Source: Nectonema munidae
Lineage: Eukaryota > Nematomorpha > Nectonematoida > Nectonematidae
Direction: 5' to 3'
NCBI GenBank assembly: GCA_030549495.1
Contig: JAUIRK010000908.1
Coordinates: 248,001-312,000, forward strand
Length of the DNA stretch: 64,000 nt
Part shown: in pieces, positions 46,001 to 59,200 of the stretch
Numbering within the stretch: position 1 is the first letter of the stretch
How the letters are laid out: each line of letters begins with the position of its first letter
Notes under the pieces: generated by a model
What the model was told of the DNA's origin: nothing
Seen by the model: the letters and a program-made list of their open reading frames with translations, nothing else
Databases searched by the model: none
Translations under genes and position numbers: made by a program

Positions 46001-49000
46001 CGAAATCCAAATTCCCCGAAAACTTAAATCGCCGCTACCAAAATCCCCGAAAACTCAAATCAAAGTTACCAAAATCACCGAAGACTAAAATCCAAGCAAC
46101 CAAAATGCCCGAAATCCAAAATCCGCGAAAACTAAAATTAAAGTTACCAAAATCACCGAACACTATCCAAGCTACCAAAATCCCCGAAATCCAAATTCCC
46201 CGAAAACTTAAATCGCCGCTACCAAAATCCCCGAAAACTCAAATCAAATTTACCAAAATCCCCAAAGACTAAAATTCAAGCAACCAAAATGCCCGAAATC
46301 GAAAATCCCCGAAAACTAAAATCGCCCTAACTAAAATCAAAGTTACCAAAATCCCCGAAAACTAAAATTCAAGCAACCAAAATGCCCGAAATCCAAATTC
46401 CCCAAAAACAAATCAAAGTTACCAAAATCCACGAAAACTAAAATTCAAGCTACCAAAATCCCCGAAATCCAAATTCCCCGAAAACTTAAATCGCCGCTAC
46501 CAAAATCCCCGAAAACTAAAATCAAAGTTACCAAAATCCCCAAAGACTAAAATTCAAGCAACCAAAATGCCCGAAATCCAAAATCCCCGAAAACTAAAAT
46601 CGCCCTAACTAAAATCAAAGTTACCAAAATCCCCGAAAACTAAAATTCAAGCAACCAAAATGCCCGAAATCCAAATTCCCCAAAAACAAATCAAAGTTAC
46701 CAAAATCCACGAAAACTAAAATCAAAGTTACCAAAATCCACGAAAACTAAAATTCAAGCTACCAAAATCCCCGAAATCCAAATTCCCCGAAAACTTAAAT
46801 CGCCGCTACCAAAATCCCCGAAAACTCAAATCAAAGTTACCAAAATCCCCAAAGACTAAAATTCAAGCAACCAAAATGCCCGAAATCCAAAATCCCCGAA
46901 AACTAAAATCGCCGCTACCAAAATCCCCGAAAACTCAAATCAAAGTTACCAAAATCCCCAAAGACTAAAATTCAAGCAACCAAAATGCCCGAAATCGAAA
47001 ATCCCCGAAAACTAAAATCGCCCTAACTAAAATCAAAGTTACCAAAATCCCCGAAAACTAAAATTCAAGCAACCAAAATGCCCGAAATCCAAATTCCCCA
47101 AAAACAAATCAAAGTTACCAAAATCCACGAAAACTAAAATTCAAGCTACCAAAATCCCCGAAATCCAAATTCCCCGAAAACTTAAATCGCCGCTACCAAA
47201 ATCCCCGAAAACTCAAATCAAAGTTACCAAAATGCCCGAAATCCAAATTCCCCGAAAACTTAAATCGCCGCTACCAAAATCCCCGAAAACTCAAATCAAA
47301 GTTACCAAAATCACCGAAGACTAAAATCCAAGCAACCAAAATGCCCGAAATCCAAAATCCGCGAAAACTAAAATTAAAGTTACCAAAATCACCGAACACT
47401 ATCCAAGCTACCAAAATCCCCGAAATCCAAATTCCCCGAAAACTTAAATCGCCGCTACCAAAATCCCCGAAAACTAAAATCAAAGTTACCAAAATCCCCA
47501 AAGACTAAAATTCAAGCAACCAAAATGCCCGAAATCGAAAATCCCCGAAAACTAAAATCGCCCTAACTAAAATCAAAGTTACCAAAATCCCCGAAAACTA
47601 AAATTCAAGCAACCAAAATGCCCGAAATCCAAATTCCCCAAAAACAAATCAAAGTTACCAAAATCCACGAAAACTAAAATTCAAGCTACCAAAATGCCCG
47701 AAATCCAAAATCCCCGAAAACTAAAATCGCCGCTACCAAAATCCCCGAAAACTCAAATCAAAGTTACCAAAATGCCCGAAATCCAAATTCCCCGAAAACT
47801 TAAATCGCCGCTACCAAAATCCCCGAAAACTCAAATCAAAGTTACCAAAATCACCGAAGACTAAAATCCAAGCAACCAAAATGCCCGAAATCCAAAATCC
47901 GCGAAAACTAAAATTAAAGTTACCAAAATGCCCGAAATCCAAATTCCCCGAAAACTTAAATCGCCGCTACCAAAATCCCCGAAAACTAAAATCAAAGTTA
48001 CCAAAATCCCCGAAAACTAAAATTCAAGCAACCAAAATGCCCGAAATCCAAAATCCCCGAAAACTAAAATCGCCGCTACCAAAATCCCCGAAAACTCAAA
48101 TCAAAGTTACCAAAATCCCCAAAGACTAAAATTCAAGCAACCAAAATGCCCGAAATCGAAAATCCCCGAAAACTAAAATCGCCCTAACTAAAATCAAAGT
48201 TACCAAAATCCCCAAAGACTAAAATTCAAGCAACCAAAATGCCCAAAATCCAAATTCCCCGAAAACTTAAATCGCCGCTACCAAAATCCCCGAAAACTAA
48301 AATCAAAATTACCAAAATCACCGAAGACTAAAATCACCGCTACCAAAATCCCCGAAAACTAAAATCAAAGTTACCAAAATCACCGAAGACTAAAATTCAA
48401 GCAACCAAAATGCCCGAAATCCAAATTCCCCGAAAACTTAAATCGCCGCTACCAAAATCCCCGAAAACTCAAATCAAAGTTACCAAAATCACCGAAGACT
48501 AAAATCCAAGCAACCAAAATGCCCGAAATCCAAAATCCGCGAAAACTAAAATTAAAGTTACCAAAATCACCGAACACTATCCAAGCTACCAAAATCCCCG
48601 AAATCCAAATTCCCCGAAAACTTAAATCGCCGCTACCAAAATCCCCGAAAACTAAAATCAAAGTTACCAAAATCCCCAAAGACTAAAATTCAAGCAACCA
48701 AAATGCCCGAAATCCAAAATCCCCGAAAACTAAAATCGCCGCTACTAAAACCCCCGAAAACTCAAATCAAAGTTACCAAAATCCCCAAAGACTAAAATTC
48801 AAGCAACCAAAATGCCCGAAATCCAAAATCCCCGAAAACTAAAATCGCCGCTACCAAAATCCCCGAAAACTCAAATCAAAGTTACCAAAATCCCCAAAGA
48901 CTAAAATTCAAGCAACCAAAATGCCCGAAATCGAAAATCCCCGAAAACTAAAATCGCCCTAACTAAAATCAAAGTTACCAAAATCCCCGAAAACTAAAAT

Positions 49001-52000
49001 TCAAGCAACCAAAATGCCCGAAATCCAAATTCCCCAAAAACAAATCAAAGTTACCAAAATCCACGAAAACTAAAATTCAAGCTACCAAAATCCCCGAAAT
49101 CCAAATTCCCCGAAAACTTAAATCGCCGCTACCAAAATCCCCGAAAACTAAAATCAAAGTTACCAAAATCCCCAAAGACTTAAATTCAAGCAACCAAAAT
49201 GCCCGAAATCCAAAATCCCCGAAAACTAAAATCGCCGCTACTAAAATCCCCGAAAACTCAAATCAAAGTTACCAAAATCCCCAAAGACTAAAATTCAAGC
49301 AACCAAAATGCCCGAAATCCAAAATCCCCGAAAACTAAAATCGCCGCTACCAAAATCCCCGAAAACTCAAATCAAAGTTACCAAAATGCCCGAAATCCAA
49401 ATTCCCCGAAAACTTAAATCGCCGCTACCAAAATCCCCGAAAACTCAAATCAAAGTTACCAAAATCACCGAAGACTAAAATCCAAGCAACCAAAATGCCC
49501 GAAATCCAAAATCCGCGAAAACTAAAATTAAAGTTACCAAAATCACCGAACACTATCCAAGCTACCAAAATCCCCGAAATCCAAATTCCCCGAAAACTTA
49601 AATCGCCGCTACCAAAATCCCCGAAAACTCAAATCAAAGTTACCAAAATCCCCAAAGACTAAAATTCAAGCAACCAAAATGCCCGAAATCCAAAATCCCC
49701 GAAAACTAAAATCGCCGCTACCAAAATCCCCGAAAACTCAAATCAAAGTTACCAAAATCCCCAAAGACTAAAATTCAAGCAACCAAAATGCCCGAAATCG
49801 AAAATCCCCGAAAACTAAAATCGCCCTAACTAAAATCAAAGTTACCAAAATCCCCGAAAACTAAAATTCAAGCAACCAAAATGCCCGAAATCCAAATTCC
49901 CCAAAAACAAATCAAAGTTACCAAATACACGAAAACTAAAATTCAAGCTACCAAAATCCCCGAAATCCAAATTCCCCGAAAACTTAAATCGCCGCTACCA
50001 AAATCCCCGAAAACTCAAATCAAAGTTACCAAAATCCCCAAAGACTAAAATTCAAGCAACCAAAATGCCCGAAATCGAAAATCCCCGAAAACTAAAATCG
50101 CCCTAACTAAAATCAAAGTTACCAAAATCCCCGAAAACTAAAATTCAAGCAACCAAAATGCCCGAAATCCAAATTCCCCGAAAACTAAAATCGCCGCTAC
50201 CAAAATCCCCGAAAACTAAAATCAAAGTTACCAAAATCCCCAAAGACTAAAATTCAAGCAACCAAAATGCCCGAAATCGAAAATCCCCGAAAACTAAAAT
50301 CGCCCTAACTAAAATCAAAGTTACCAAAATCCCCGAAAACTAAAATTCAAGCAACCAAAATGCCCGAAATCCAAAATCCCCGAAAACTAAAATCGCCGCT
50401 ACCAAAATCCCCGAAAACTCAAATCAAAGTTACCAAAATCCCCAAAGACTAAAATTCAAGCAACCAAAATGCCCGAAATCGAAAATCCCCGAAAACTAAA
50501 ATCGCCCTAACTAAAATCAAAGTTACCAAAATCCCCGAAAACTAAAATTCAAGCAACCAAAATGCCCGAAATCCAAATTCCCCGAAAACTAAAATCGCCG
50601 CTACCAAAATCCCCGAAAACTAAAATCAAAGTTACCAAAATCCCCAAAGACTAAAATTCAAGCAACCAAAATGCCCGAAATCGAAAATCCCCGAAAACTA
50701 AAATCGCCCTAACTAAAATCAAAGTTACCAAAATCCCCGAAAACTAAAATTCAAGCAACCAAAATGCCCGAAATCCAAAATCCCCGAAAACTAAAATCGC
50801 CGCTACCAAAATCCCCGAAAACTAAAATCAAAGTTACCAAAATCCCCAAAGACTAAAATTCAAGCAACCAAAATGCCCGAAATCGAAAATCCTCGAAAAC
50901 TAAAATCGCCCTAACTAAAATCAAAGTTACCAAAATCCCCGAAAACTAAAATTCAAGCAACCAAAATGCCCGAAATCCAAATTCCCCAAAAACAAATCAA
51001 AGTTACCAAAATCCACGAAAACTAAAATTCAAGCTACCAAAATCCCCGAAATCCAAATTCCCCGAAAACTTAAATCGCCGCTACCAAAATCCCCGAAAAC
51101 TAAAATCAAAGTTACCAAAATTCGCGAAAACTAAAATTCAAGCAACCAAAATGCCCGAAATCCAAAATCCGCGAAAACTAAAATTAAAGTTACCAAAATC
51201 ACCGAAGACTAAAATCCAAGCTACCAAAATCCCCAAAATCCAAAATGCCCGAAAACTAAAATCACTGCTACCAAAATCCCCGAAAACTCAAATCAAAGTT
51301 ACCAAAATCCCCGAAAACTAAAATTCAAGCAACCAAAATGCCCGAAATCCAAAATCCGCGAAAACTAAAATTAAAGTTACCAAAATCACCGAAGACTAAA
51401 ATCCAAGCTACCAAAATCCCCAAAATCCAAAATGCCCGAAAACTAAAATCACTGCTACCAAAATCCCCGAAAACTCAAATCAAAGTTACCAAAATCCCCG
51501 AAAACTAAAATTCAAGCAACCAAAATGCCCGAAATCCAAAATCCGCGAAAACTAAAATTAAAGTTACCAAAATCACCGAAGACTAAAATCCAAGCTACCA
51601 AAATCCCCAAAATCCAAAATGCCCGAAAACTAAAATCACTGCTACCAAAATCCCCGAAAACTCAAATCAAAGTTACCAAAATCCCCGAAAACTAAAATTC
51701 AAGCAACCAAAATGCCCGAAATCCAAAATCCGCGAAAACTAAAATTAAAGTTACCAAAATCACCGAAGACTAAAATCCAAGCTACCAAAATCCCCAAAAT
51801 CTAAAATGCCCGAAAACTAAAATCACTGCTACCAAAATCCGTGAAAACTGAAATCAAAGTTACCAAAATCCCCAAAGACTAAAATTCAAGCAACCGAAAT
51901 CCAAAATCCCCGAAAACTAAAATCACCGCTACCAAAATCCCCGAAAACTAAAATCAAAGTTACCAAAATCACCGAAGACTAAAATCCAAGCTACCAAAAT

Positions 52001-53267
52001 CCCCAAAATCCAAAATGCCCGAAAACTAAAATCACTGCTACCAAAATCCCCGAAAACTAAAATCAAAGTTACCAAAATCCACGAAAACTAAAATTCAAAC
52101 TACCAAAATCCCCGAAATCCAAATTCCCCGAAAACTTAAATCGCCGCTACCAAAATCCCCGAAAACTAAAATCAAAGTTATCAAAATCCCCAAAGACTAA
52201 AATTCAAGCAACCAAAATGCCCGAAATCGAAAATCCCCGAAAACTAAAATCGCCCTAACTAAAATCAAAGTTACCAAAATCCCCGAAAACTAAAATTCAA
52301 GCAACCAAAATGCCCGAAATCCAAATTCCCCAAAAACAAATCAAAGTTACCAAAATCCACGAAAACTAAAATTCAAGCTACCAAAATCCCCGAAATCCAA
52401 ATTCCCCGAAAACTTAAATCGCCGCTACCAAAATCCCCGAAAACTAAAATCAAAGTTACCAAAATCCCCAAAGACTAAAATTCAAGCAACCAAAATGCCC
52501 GAAATCCAAAATCCCCGAAAACTAAAATCGCCGCTACTAAAATCCCCGAAAACTCAAATCAAAGTTACCAAAATCCCCAAAGACTAAAATTCAAGCAACC
52601 AAAATGCCCGAAATCCAAAATCCCCGAAAACTAAAATCGCCGCTACCAAAATCCCCGAAAACTCAAATCAAAGTTACCAAAATGCCCGAAATCCAAATTC
52701 CCCGAAAACTTAAATCGCCGCTACCAAAATCCCCGAAAACTAAAATCAAAGTTACCAAAATCCCCAAAGACTAAAATTCAAGCAACCAAAATGCCCGAAA
52801 TCCAAAATCCCCGAAAACTAAAATCGCCGCTACCAAAATCCCCGAAAACTAAAATCAAAGTTACCAAAATCACCGAAGACTAAAATCCAAGCTACCAAAA
52901 TGCCCGAAATCCAAAATCCGCGAAAACTAAAATTAAAGTTACCAAAATCACCGAACACTATCCAAGCTACCAAAATGCCCGAAATCCAAATTCCCCGAAA
53001 ACTTAAATCGCAGCTACCAAAATCCCCGAAAACTAAAATCAAAGTTACCAAAATCCCCAAAGACTAAAATTCAAGCAACCAAAATGCCCGAAATCGAAAA
53101 TCCCCGAAAACTAAAATCGCCCTAACTAAAATCAAAGTTACCAAAATCCCCGAAAACTAAAATTCAAGCAACCAAAATGCCCGAAATCCAAATTCCCCAA
53201 AAACAAATCAAAGTTACCAAAATCCACAAAAACTAAAATTCAAGCTACCAAAATCCCCGAAATCCAA
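43050..53267. repeat. Large satellite duplication, copy 1 (about 10.2 kb)
   Basis: Matches copy 2 at an offset of 10,203 from about 43,065 to 45,750, and at an offset of 8,749 from about 46,757 to 53,093. The same rare variants occur at matching places, for example ACTAAAACCCCCG (48,747/57,496), ACCAAATACACG (49,921/58,670) and CCTCGAAAAC (50,891/59,640). The change of offset shows that 1,454 bp present here are absent from copy 2. Confidence 0.88.
51130..51830. repeat. Local 176-bp higher-order repeat (AAAATCACTGCT variant)
   Basis: The variant tail AAAATCACTGCT recurs at about 51,259, 51,435, 51,633 (after a slightly longer unit) and 51,811 with the same neighbours (CCAAAATCCGCGAAAACT and CCAAGCTACCAAAATCCCCA). 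This is a separate small higher-order family within the array. It is repeated in copy 2 at about 60,008-60,570 and, more diverged, at 62,160-62,640. Confidence 0.75.
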
Positions 53268-56200
53268 ATTCCCCGAAAACTTAAATCGCCGCTACCAAAA
53301 TCCCCGAAAACTCAAATCAAAGTTACCAAAATCCCCAAAGACTAAAATTCAAGCAACCAAAATGCCCGAAATCGAAAATCCCCGAAAACTAAAATCGCCC
53401 TAACTAAAATCAAAGTTACCAAAATCCCCGAAAACTAAAATTCAAGCAACCAAAATGCCCGAAATCCAAATTCCCCGAAAACTTAAATCGCCGCTACCAA
53501 AATCCCCGAAAACTAAAATCAAAGTTACCAAAATCCCCAAAGACTAAAATTCAAGCAACCAAAATGCCCGAAATCGAAAATCCCCGAAAACTAAAATCGC
53601 CCTAACTAAAATCAAAGTTACCAAAATCCCCGAAAACTAAAATTCAAGCAACCAAAATGCCCAAAATCCAAATTCCCCGAAAACTTAAATCGCCGCTACC
53701 AAAATCCCCGAAAACTCAAATCAAAGTTACCAAAATCACCGAAGACTAAAATCCAAGCAACCAAAATGCCCGAAATCCAAAATCCGTGAAAACTGAAATC
53801 AAAGTTACCAAAATCCCCAAAGACTAAAATTCAAGCAACCGAAATCCAAAATCCCCGAAAATTAAAATCGCCGCTACCAAAATCCCCGAAAACTAAAATC
53901 AAAGTTACCAAAATCCCCAAAGACTAAAATTCAAGCAACCAAAATGCCTAAAATCCAAATTCCCCGAAAACTTAAATCGCCGCTACCAAAATCCCCAAAA
54001 ACTCAAATCAAAGTTACCAAAATCACCGAAGACTAAAATCCAAGCAACCAAAATGCCCGAAATCCAAAATCCGTGAAAACTGAAATCAAAGTTACCAAAA
54101 TCCCCAAAGACTAAAATTCAAGCAACCGAAATCCAAAATCCCCGAAAATTAAAATCGCCGCTACCAAAATCCCCGAAAACTCAAATCAAAGTTACCAAAA
54201 TCCCCAAAGACTAAAATTCAAGCAACCAAAATGCCCGAAATCGAAAATCCGCGAAAACTAAAATCGCCCTAACTAAAATCAAAGTTACCAAAATCCCCAA
54301 AGACTAAAATTCAAGCAACCAAAATGCCCGAAATCCAAATTCCCCGAAAACTTAAATCGCCGCTACCAAAATCCCCGATAACTCAAATCAAAGTTACCAA
54401 AATCCCCAAAGACTAAAATTCAAGCAACCAAAATGCCCGAAATCCAAAATCCCCGAAAACTAAAATCGCCGCTACCAAAATCCCCGAAAACTCAAATCAA
54501 AGTTACCAAAATCCCCAAAGACTAAAATTCAAGCAACCAAAATGCCCGAAATCGAAAATCCGCGAAAACTAAAATCGCCCTAACTAAAATCAAAGTTACC
54601 AAAATCCCCAAAGACTAAAATTCAAGCAACCAAAATGCCCAAAATCCAAATTCCCCGAAAACTTAAATCGCCGCTACCAAAATCCCCGAAAACTAAAATC
54701 AAAATTACCAAAATCACCGAAGACTAAAATCACCGCTACCAAAATCACCGAAGACTAAAATCCAAGCAACCAAAATGCCCGAAATCCAAAATCCGCGAAA
54801 ACTAAAATTAAAGTTACCAAAATCACCGAACACTATCCAAGCTACCAAAATCCCCGAAATCCAAATTCCCCGAAAACTTAAATCGCCGCTACCAAAATCC
54901 CCGAAAACAAAAATCAAAGTTACCAAAATCCCCGAAAACTAAAATTCAAGCAACCAAAATGCCCGAAATCCAAAATCCCCGAAAACTAAAATCGCCGCTA
55001 CCAAAATCCCCGAAAACTCAAATCAAAGTTACCAAAATCCCCAAAGACTAAAATTCAAGCAACCAAAATGCCCGAAATCCAAAATCCCCGAAAACTAAAA
55101 TCGCCCTAACTAAAATCAAAGTTACCAAAATCCCCAAAGACTAAAATTCAAGCAACCAAAATGCCCAAAATCCAAATTCCCCGAAAACTTAAATCGCCGC
55201 TACCAAAATCCCCGAAAACTAAAATCAAAATTACCAAAATCACCGAAGACTAAAATCACCGCTACCAAAATCCCCGAAAACTAAAATCAAAGTTACCAAA
55301 ATCACCGAAGACTAAAATTCAAGCAACCAAAATGCCCGAAATCCAAATTCCCCGAAAACTTAAATCGCCGCTACCAAAATCCCCGAAAACTCAAATCAAA
55401 GTTACCAAAATCACCGAAGACTAAAATCCAAGCAACCAAAATGCCCGAAATCCAAAATCCGCGAAAACTAAAATTAAAGTTACCAAAATCACCGAACACT
55501 ATCCAAGCTACCAAAATCCCCGAAATCCAAATTCCCCGAAAACTTAAATCGCCGCTACCAAAATCCCCGAAAACTCAAATCAAAGTTACCAAAATCCCCA
55601 AAGACTAAAATTCAAGCAACCAAAATGCCCGAAATCCAAAATCCCCGAAAACTAAAATCGCCGCTACCAAAATCCCCGAAAACTCAAATCAAAGTTACCA
55701 AAATCCCCAAAGACTAAAATTCAAGCAACCAAAATGCCCGAAATCGAAAATCCCCGAAAACTAAAATCGCCCTAACTAAAATCAAAGTTACCAAAATCCC
55801 CGAAAACTAAAATTCAAGCAACCAAAATGCCCGAAATCCAAATTCCCCAAAAACAAATCAAAGTTACCAAAATCCACGAAAACTAAAATTCAAGCTACCA
55901 AAATCCCCGAAATCCAAATTCCCCGAAAACTTAAATCGCCGCTACCAAAATCCCCGAAAACTCAAATCAAAGTTACCAAAATGCCCGAAATCCAAATTCC
56001 CCGAAAACTTAAATCGCCGCTACCAAAATCCCCGAAAACTCAAATCAAAGTTACCAAAATCACCGAAGACTAAAATCCAAGCAACCAAAATGCCCGAAAT
56101 CCAAAATCCGCGAAAACTAAAATTAAAGTTACCAAAATCACCGAACACTATCCAAGCTACCAAAATCCCCGAAATCCAAATTCCCCGAAAACTTAAATCG

Positions 56201-59200
56201 CCGCTACCAAAATCCCCGAAAACTAAAATCAAAGTTACCAAAATCCCCAAAGACTAAAATTCAAGCAACCAAAATGCCCGAAATCGAAAATCCCCGAAAA
56301 CTAAAATCGCCCTAACTAAAATCAAAGTTACCAAAATCCCCGAAAACTAAAATTCAAGCAACCAAAATGCCCGAAATCCAAATTCCCCAAAAACAAATCA
56401 AAGTTACCAAAATCCACGAAAACTAAAATTCAAGCTACCAAAATGCCCGAAATCCAAAATCCCCGAAAACTAAAATCGCCGCTACCAAAATCCCCGAAAA
56501 CTCAAATCAAAGTTACCAAAATGCCCGAAATCCAAATTCCCCGAAAACTTAAATCGCCGCTACCAAAATCCCCGAAAACTCAAATCAAAGTTACCAAAAT
56601 CACCGAAGACTAAAATCCAAGCAACCAAAATGCCCGAAATCCAAAATCCGCGAAAACTAAAATTAAAGTTACCAAAATGCCCGAAATCCAAATTCCCCGA
56701 AAACTTAAATCGCCGCTACCAAAATCCCCGAAAACTAAAATCAAAGTTACCAAAATCCCCGAAAACTAAAATTCAAGCAACCAAAATGCCCGAAATCCAA
56801 AATCCCCGAAAACTAAAATCGCCGCTACCAAAATCCCCGAAAACTCAAATCAAAGTTACCAAAATCCCCAAAGACTAAAATTCAAGCAACCAAAATGCCC
56901 GAAATCGAAAATCCCCGAAAACTAAAATCGCCCTAACTAAAATCAAAGTTACCAAAATCCCCAAAGACTAAAATTCAAGCAACCAAAATGCCCAAAATCC
57001 AAATTCCCCGAAAACTTAAATCGCCGCTACCAAAATCCCCGAAAACCAAAATCAAAATTACCAAAATCACCGAAGACTAAAATCACCGCTACCAAAATCC
57101 CCGAAAACTAAAATCAAAGTTACCAAAATCACCGAAGACTAAAATTCAAGCAACCAAAATGCCCGAAATCCAAATTCCCCGAAAACTTAAATCGCCGCTA
57201 CCAAAATCCCCGAAAACTCAAATCAAAGTTACCAAAATCACCGAAGACTAAAATCCAAGCAACCAAAATGCCCGAAATCCAAAATCCGCGAAAACTAAAA
57301 TTAAAGTTACCAAAATCACCGAACACTATCCAAGCTACCAAAATCCCCGAAATCCAAATTCCCCGAAAACTTAAATCGCCGCTACCAAAATCCCCGAAAA
57401 CTAAAATCAAAGTTACCAAAATCCCCAAAGACTAAAATTCAAGCAACCAAAATGCCCGAAATCCAAAATCCCCGAAAACTAAAATCGCCGCTACTAAAAC
57501 CCCCGAAAACTCAAATCAAAGTTACCAAAATCCCCAAAGACTAAAATTCAAGCAACCAAAATGCCCGAAATCCAAAATCCCCGAAAACTAAAATCGCCGC
57601 TACCAAAATCCCCGAAAACTCAAATCAAAGTTACCAAAATCCCCAAAGACTAAAATTCAAGCAACCAAAATGCCCGAAATCGAAAATCCCCGAAAACTAA
57701 AATCGCCCTAACTAAAATCAAAGTTACCAAAATCCCCGAAAACTAAAATTCAAGCAACCAAAATGCCCGAAATCCAAATTCCCCAAAAACAAATCAAAGT
57801 TACCAAAATCCACGAAAACTAAAATTCAAGCTACCAAAATCCCCGAAATCCAAATTCCCCGAAAACTTAAATCGCCGCTACCAAAATCCCCGAAAACTAA
57901 AATCAAAGTTACCAAAATCCCCAAAGACTAAAATTCAAGCAACCAAAATGCCCGAAATCCAAAATCCCCGAAAACTAAAATCGCCGCTACTAAAATCCCC
58001 GAAAACTCAAATCAAAGTTACCAAAATCCCCAAAGACTAAAATTCAAGCAACCAAAATGCCCGAAATCCAAAATCCCCGAAAACTAAAATCGCCGCTACC
58101 AAAATCCCCGAAAACTCAAATCAAAGTTACCAAAATGCCCGAAATCCAAATTCCCCGAAAACTTAAATCGCCGCTACCAAAATCCCCGAAAACTCAAATC
58201 AAAGTTACCAAAATCACCGAAGACTAAAATCCAAGCAACCAAAATGCCCGAAATCCAAAATCCGCGAAAACTAAAATTAAAGTTACCAAAATCACCGAAC
58301 ACTATCCAAGCTACCAAAATCCCCGAAATCCAAATTCCCCGAAAACTTAAATCGCCGCTACCAAAATCCCCGAAAACTCAAATCAAAGTTACCAAAATCC
58401 CCAAAGACTAAAATTCAAGCAACCAAAATGCCCGAAATCCAAAATCCCCGAAAACTAAAATCGCCGCTACCAAAATCCCCGAAAACTCAAATCAAAGTTA
58501 CCAAAATCCCCAAAGACTAAAATTCAAGCAACCAAAATGCCCGAAATCGAAAATCCCCGAAAACTAAAATCGCCCTAACTAAAATCAAAGTTACCAAAAT
58601 CCCCGAAAACTAAAATTCAAGCAACCAAAATGCCCGAAATCCAAATTCCCCAAAAACAAATCAAAGTTACCAAATACACGAAAACTAAAATTCAAGCTAC
58701 CAAAATCCCCGAAATCCAAATTCCCCGAAAACTTAAATCGCCGCTACCAAAATCCCCGAAAACTCAAATCAAAGTTACCAAAATCCCCAAAGACTAAAAT
58801 TCAAGCAACCAAAATGCCCGAAATCGAAAATCCCCGAAAACTAAAATCGCCCTAACTAAAATCAAAGTTACCAAAATCCCCGAAAACTAAAATTCAAGCA
58901 ACCAAAATGCCCGAAATCCAAATTCCCCGAAAACTAAAATCGCCGCTACCAAAATCCCCGAAAACTAAAATCAAAGTTACCAAAATCCCCAAAGACTAAA
59001 ATTCAAGCAACCAAAATGCCCGAAATCGAAAATCCCCGAAAACTAAAATCGCCCTAACTAAAATCAAAGTTACCAAAATCCCCGAAAACTAAAATTCAAG
59101 CAACCAAAATGCCCGAAATCCAAAATCCCCGAAAACTAAAATCGCCGCTACCAAAATCCCCGAAAACTCAAATCAAAGTTACCAAAATCCCCAAAGACTA

